Position numbers and translations under genes: made by a program
Source: Deltaproteobacteria bacterium
GTDB lineage: Bacteria; Desulfobacterota; Desulfobacteria; Desulfobacterales; SURF-7
Assembly: GCA_019307665.1 (NCBI GenBank)
Contig: JAFDJC010000083.1
Location: forward strand, 1 to 15,488
Direction of reading: 5' to 3'
DNA length: 15,488 bases
Notes under the pieces: model-generated
The model's input: only the letters and a program-made list of their open reading frames with translations
The model's database searches: none
What the model was told of the DNA's origin: nothing
Shown here: positions 15,155 through 15,488 of the stretch, piece after piece
Layout of the letters: each line of letters opens with the position of its first letter
How positions within the stretch are numbered: the stretch's first letter is position 1

Positions 15155-15488
15155 ATGTATCTGAAAAGACAGATTGCAAAATTTTTTACCCTGTCGTTTA
15201 TGGCAGCCTGTCTTTTTTTCATCAGCTTGACACTTCCTCTTCATGCCGATGATTATTATATTGATATAAATAGTGGGTCTGATGCAATCGGTGACGGAAC
15301 CCAGGGAAATCCATGGAAGACACTTCACAATGCTATTTCCTATGTGGATGGAGACGATAACGTCCATATGGCCGCTGGCACATACGATATTGCCAGTGGT
15401 GAAGTTGACAGCGCTCTTGTTATTAACAATAGCAATGTCACGATTCAGGGAGACACAAACGGCGGCACGATTATTGACGGGTATTCAA
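15155..15488 (+). CDS. Secreted right-handed beta-helix protein, 5' part (DUF1565-like)
   Basis: Translation from ATG 15155 gives 111 codons before the window ends. A strong AAGGAG lies 9 nt upstream, starting inside the last bases of the FecR stop region. The signal peptide runs to about ..LPLHA, followed by DDYYIDINSGSDAIGDGTQG, then NPWKTLHNAISYV and VTIQGDTNGGTIIDG. The pattern YYIDxNxGSDxxGDGTxxxPWKTL marks the N-terminal cap of DUF1565/pectate-lyase-like parallel beta-helix proteins, which are usually large surface or secreted proteins. Catalytic activity cannot be judged from this part. It is the third gene of the TPR-barrel operon. Confidence 0.85.
   Translation, partial: MYLKRQIAKFFTLSFMAACLFFISLTLPLHADDYYIDINSGSDAIGDGTQGNPWKTLHNAISYVDGDDNVHMAAGTYDIASGEVDSALVINNSNVTIQGDTNGGTIIDGYS

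Overview
The window looks like chromosomal DNA of a Gram-negative, moderately AT-rich bacterium, most likely a sulfate-reducing Desulfobacterota/deltaproteobacterium. This is inferred from two things: a DHH-CBS-nucleotidyltransferase fusion directly ahead of trpS-scpA-scpB, an arrangement I associate with that group, and several outer-membrane beta-barrel proteins. No rRNA, tRNA, CRISPR array, complete insertion sequence or phage gene was seen.

Left part (1-4400) is loosely packed. After a probable 3' end of a rightward gene (to 74) comes a leftward exported DUF1254/DUF1214 protein. It is preceded by a 15-codon mini-ORF with a very good ribosome binding site. About 1 kb of AT-rich non-coding DNA follows, ending in three G-rich 19-bp repeats. 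The last repeat runs into the 3' end of a leftward PagL-like lipid A deacylase gene and encodes its C-terminal tail. Another ~750 bp of mostly non-coding DNA, with one open stretch that could be a gene remnant and a 16-bp tandem repeat, separates this from the core operon.

Centre (4402-10102) is a tight rightward housekeeping operon: a three-part tRNA nucleotidyltransferase (DHH, CBS pair, polymerase-beta-like head), tryptophanyl-tRNA synthetase, the SMC partners ScpA and ScpB, and a small alpha/beta hydrolase. Spacers are 21, 18, 14 and 2 nt.

Right part (10128-15488) concerns the envelope. Leftward, a histidine kinase and an OmpR-type regulator are followed by a small outer-membrane barrel protein. 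The kinase has perfect -35 and -10 hexamers so close to its ATG that its message may be leaderless. Divergently, a second operon encodes a TPR plus C-terminal beta-barrel protein, a periplasmic FecR-domain protein with an acidic tail, and the start of a secreted right-handed beta-helix protein cut by the window end. The intergenic region between the two units carries an extended inverted repeat. Most interesting for follow-up is this TPR-barrel/FecR/beta-helix operon, which I read as a possible surface-export or surface-display module, possibly controlled by the neighbouring two-component system; that link is inference.
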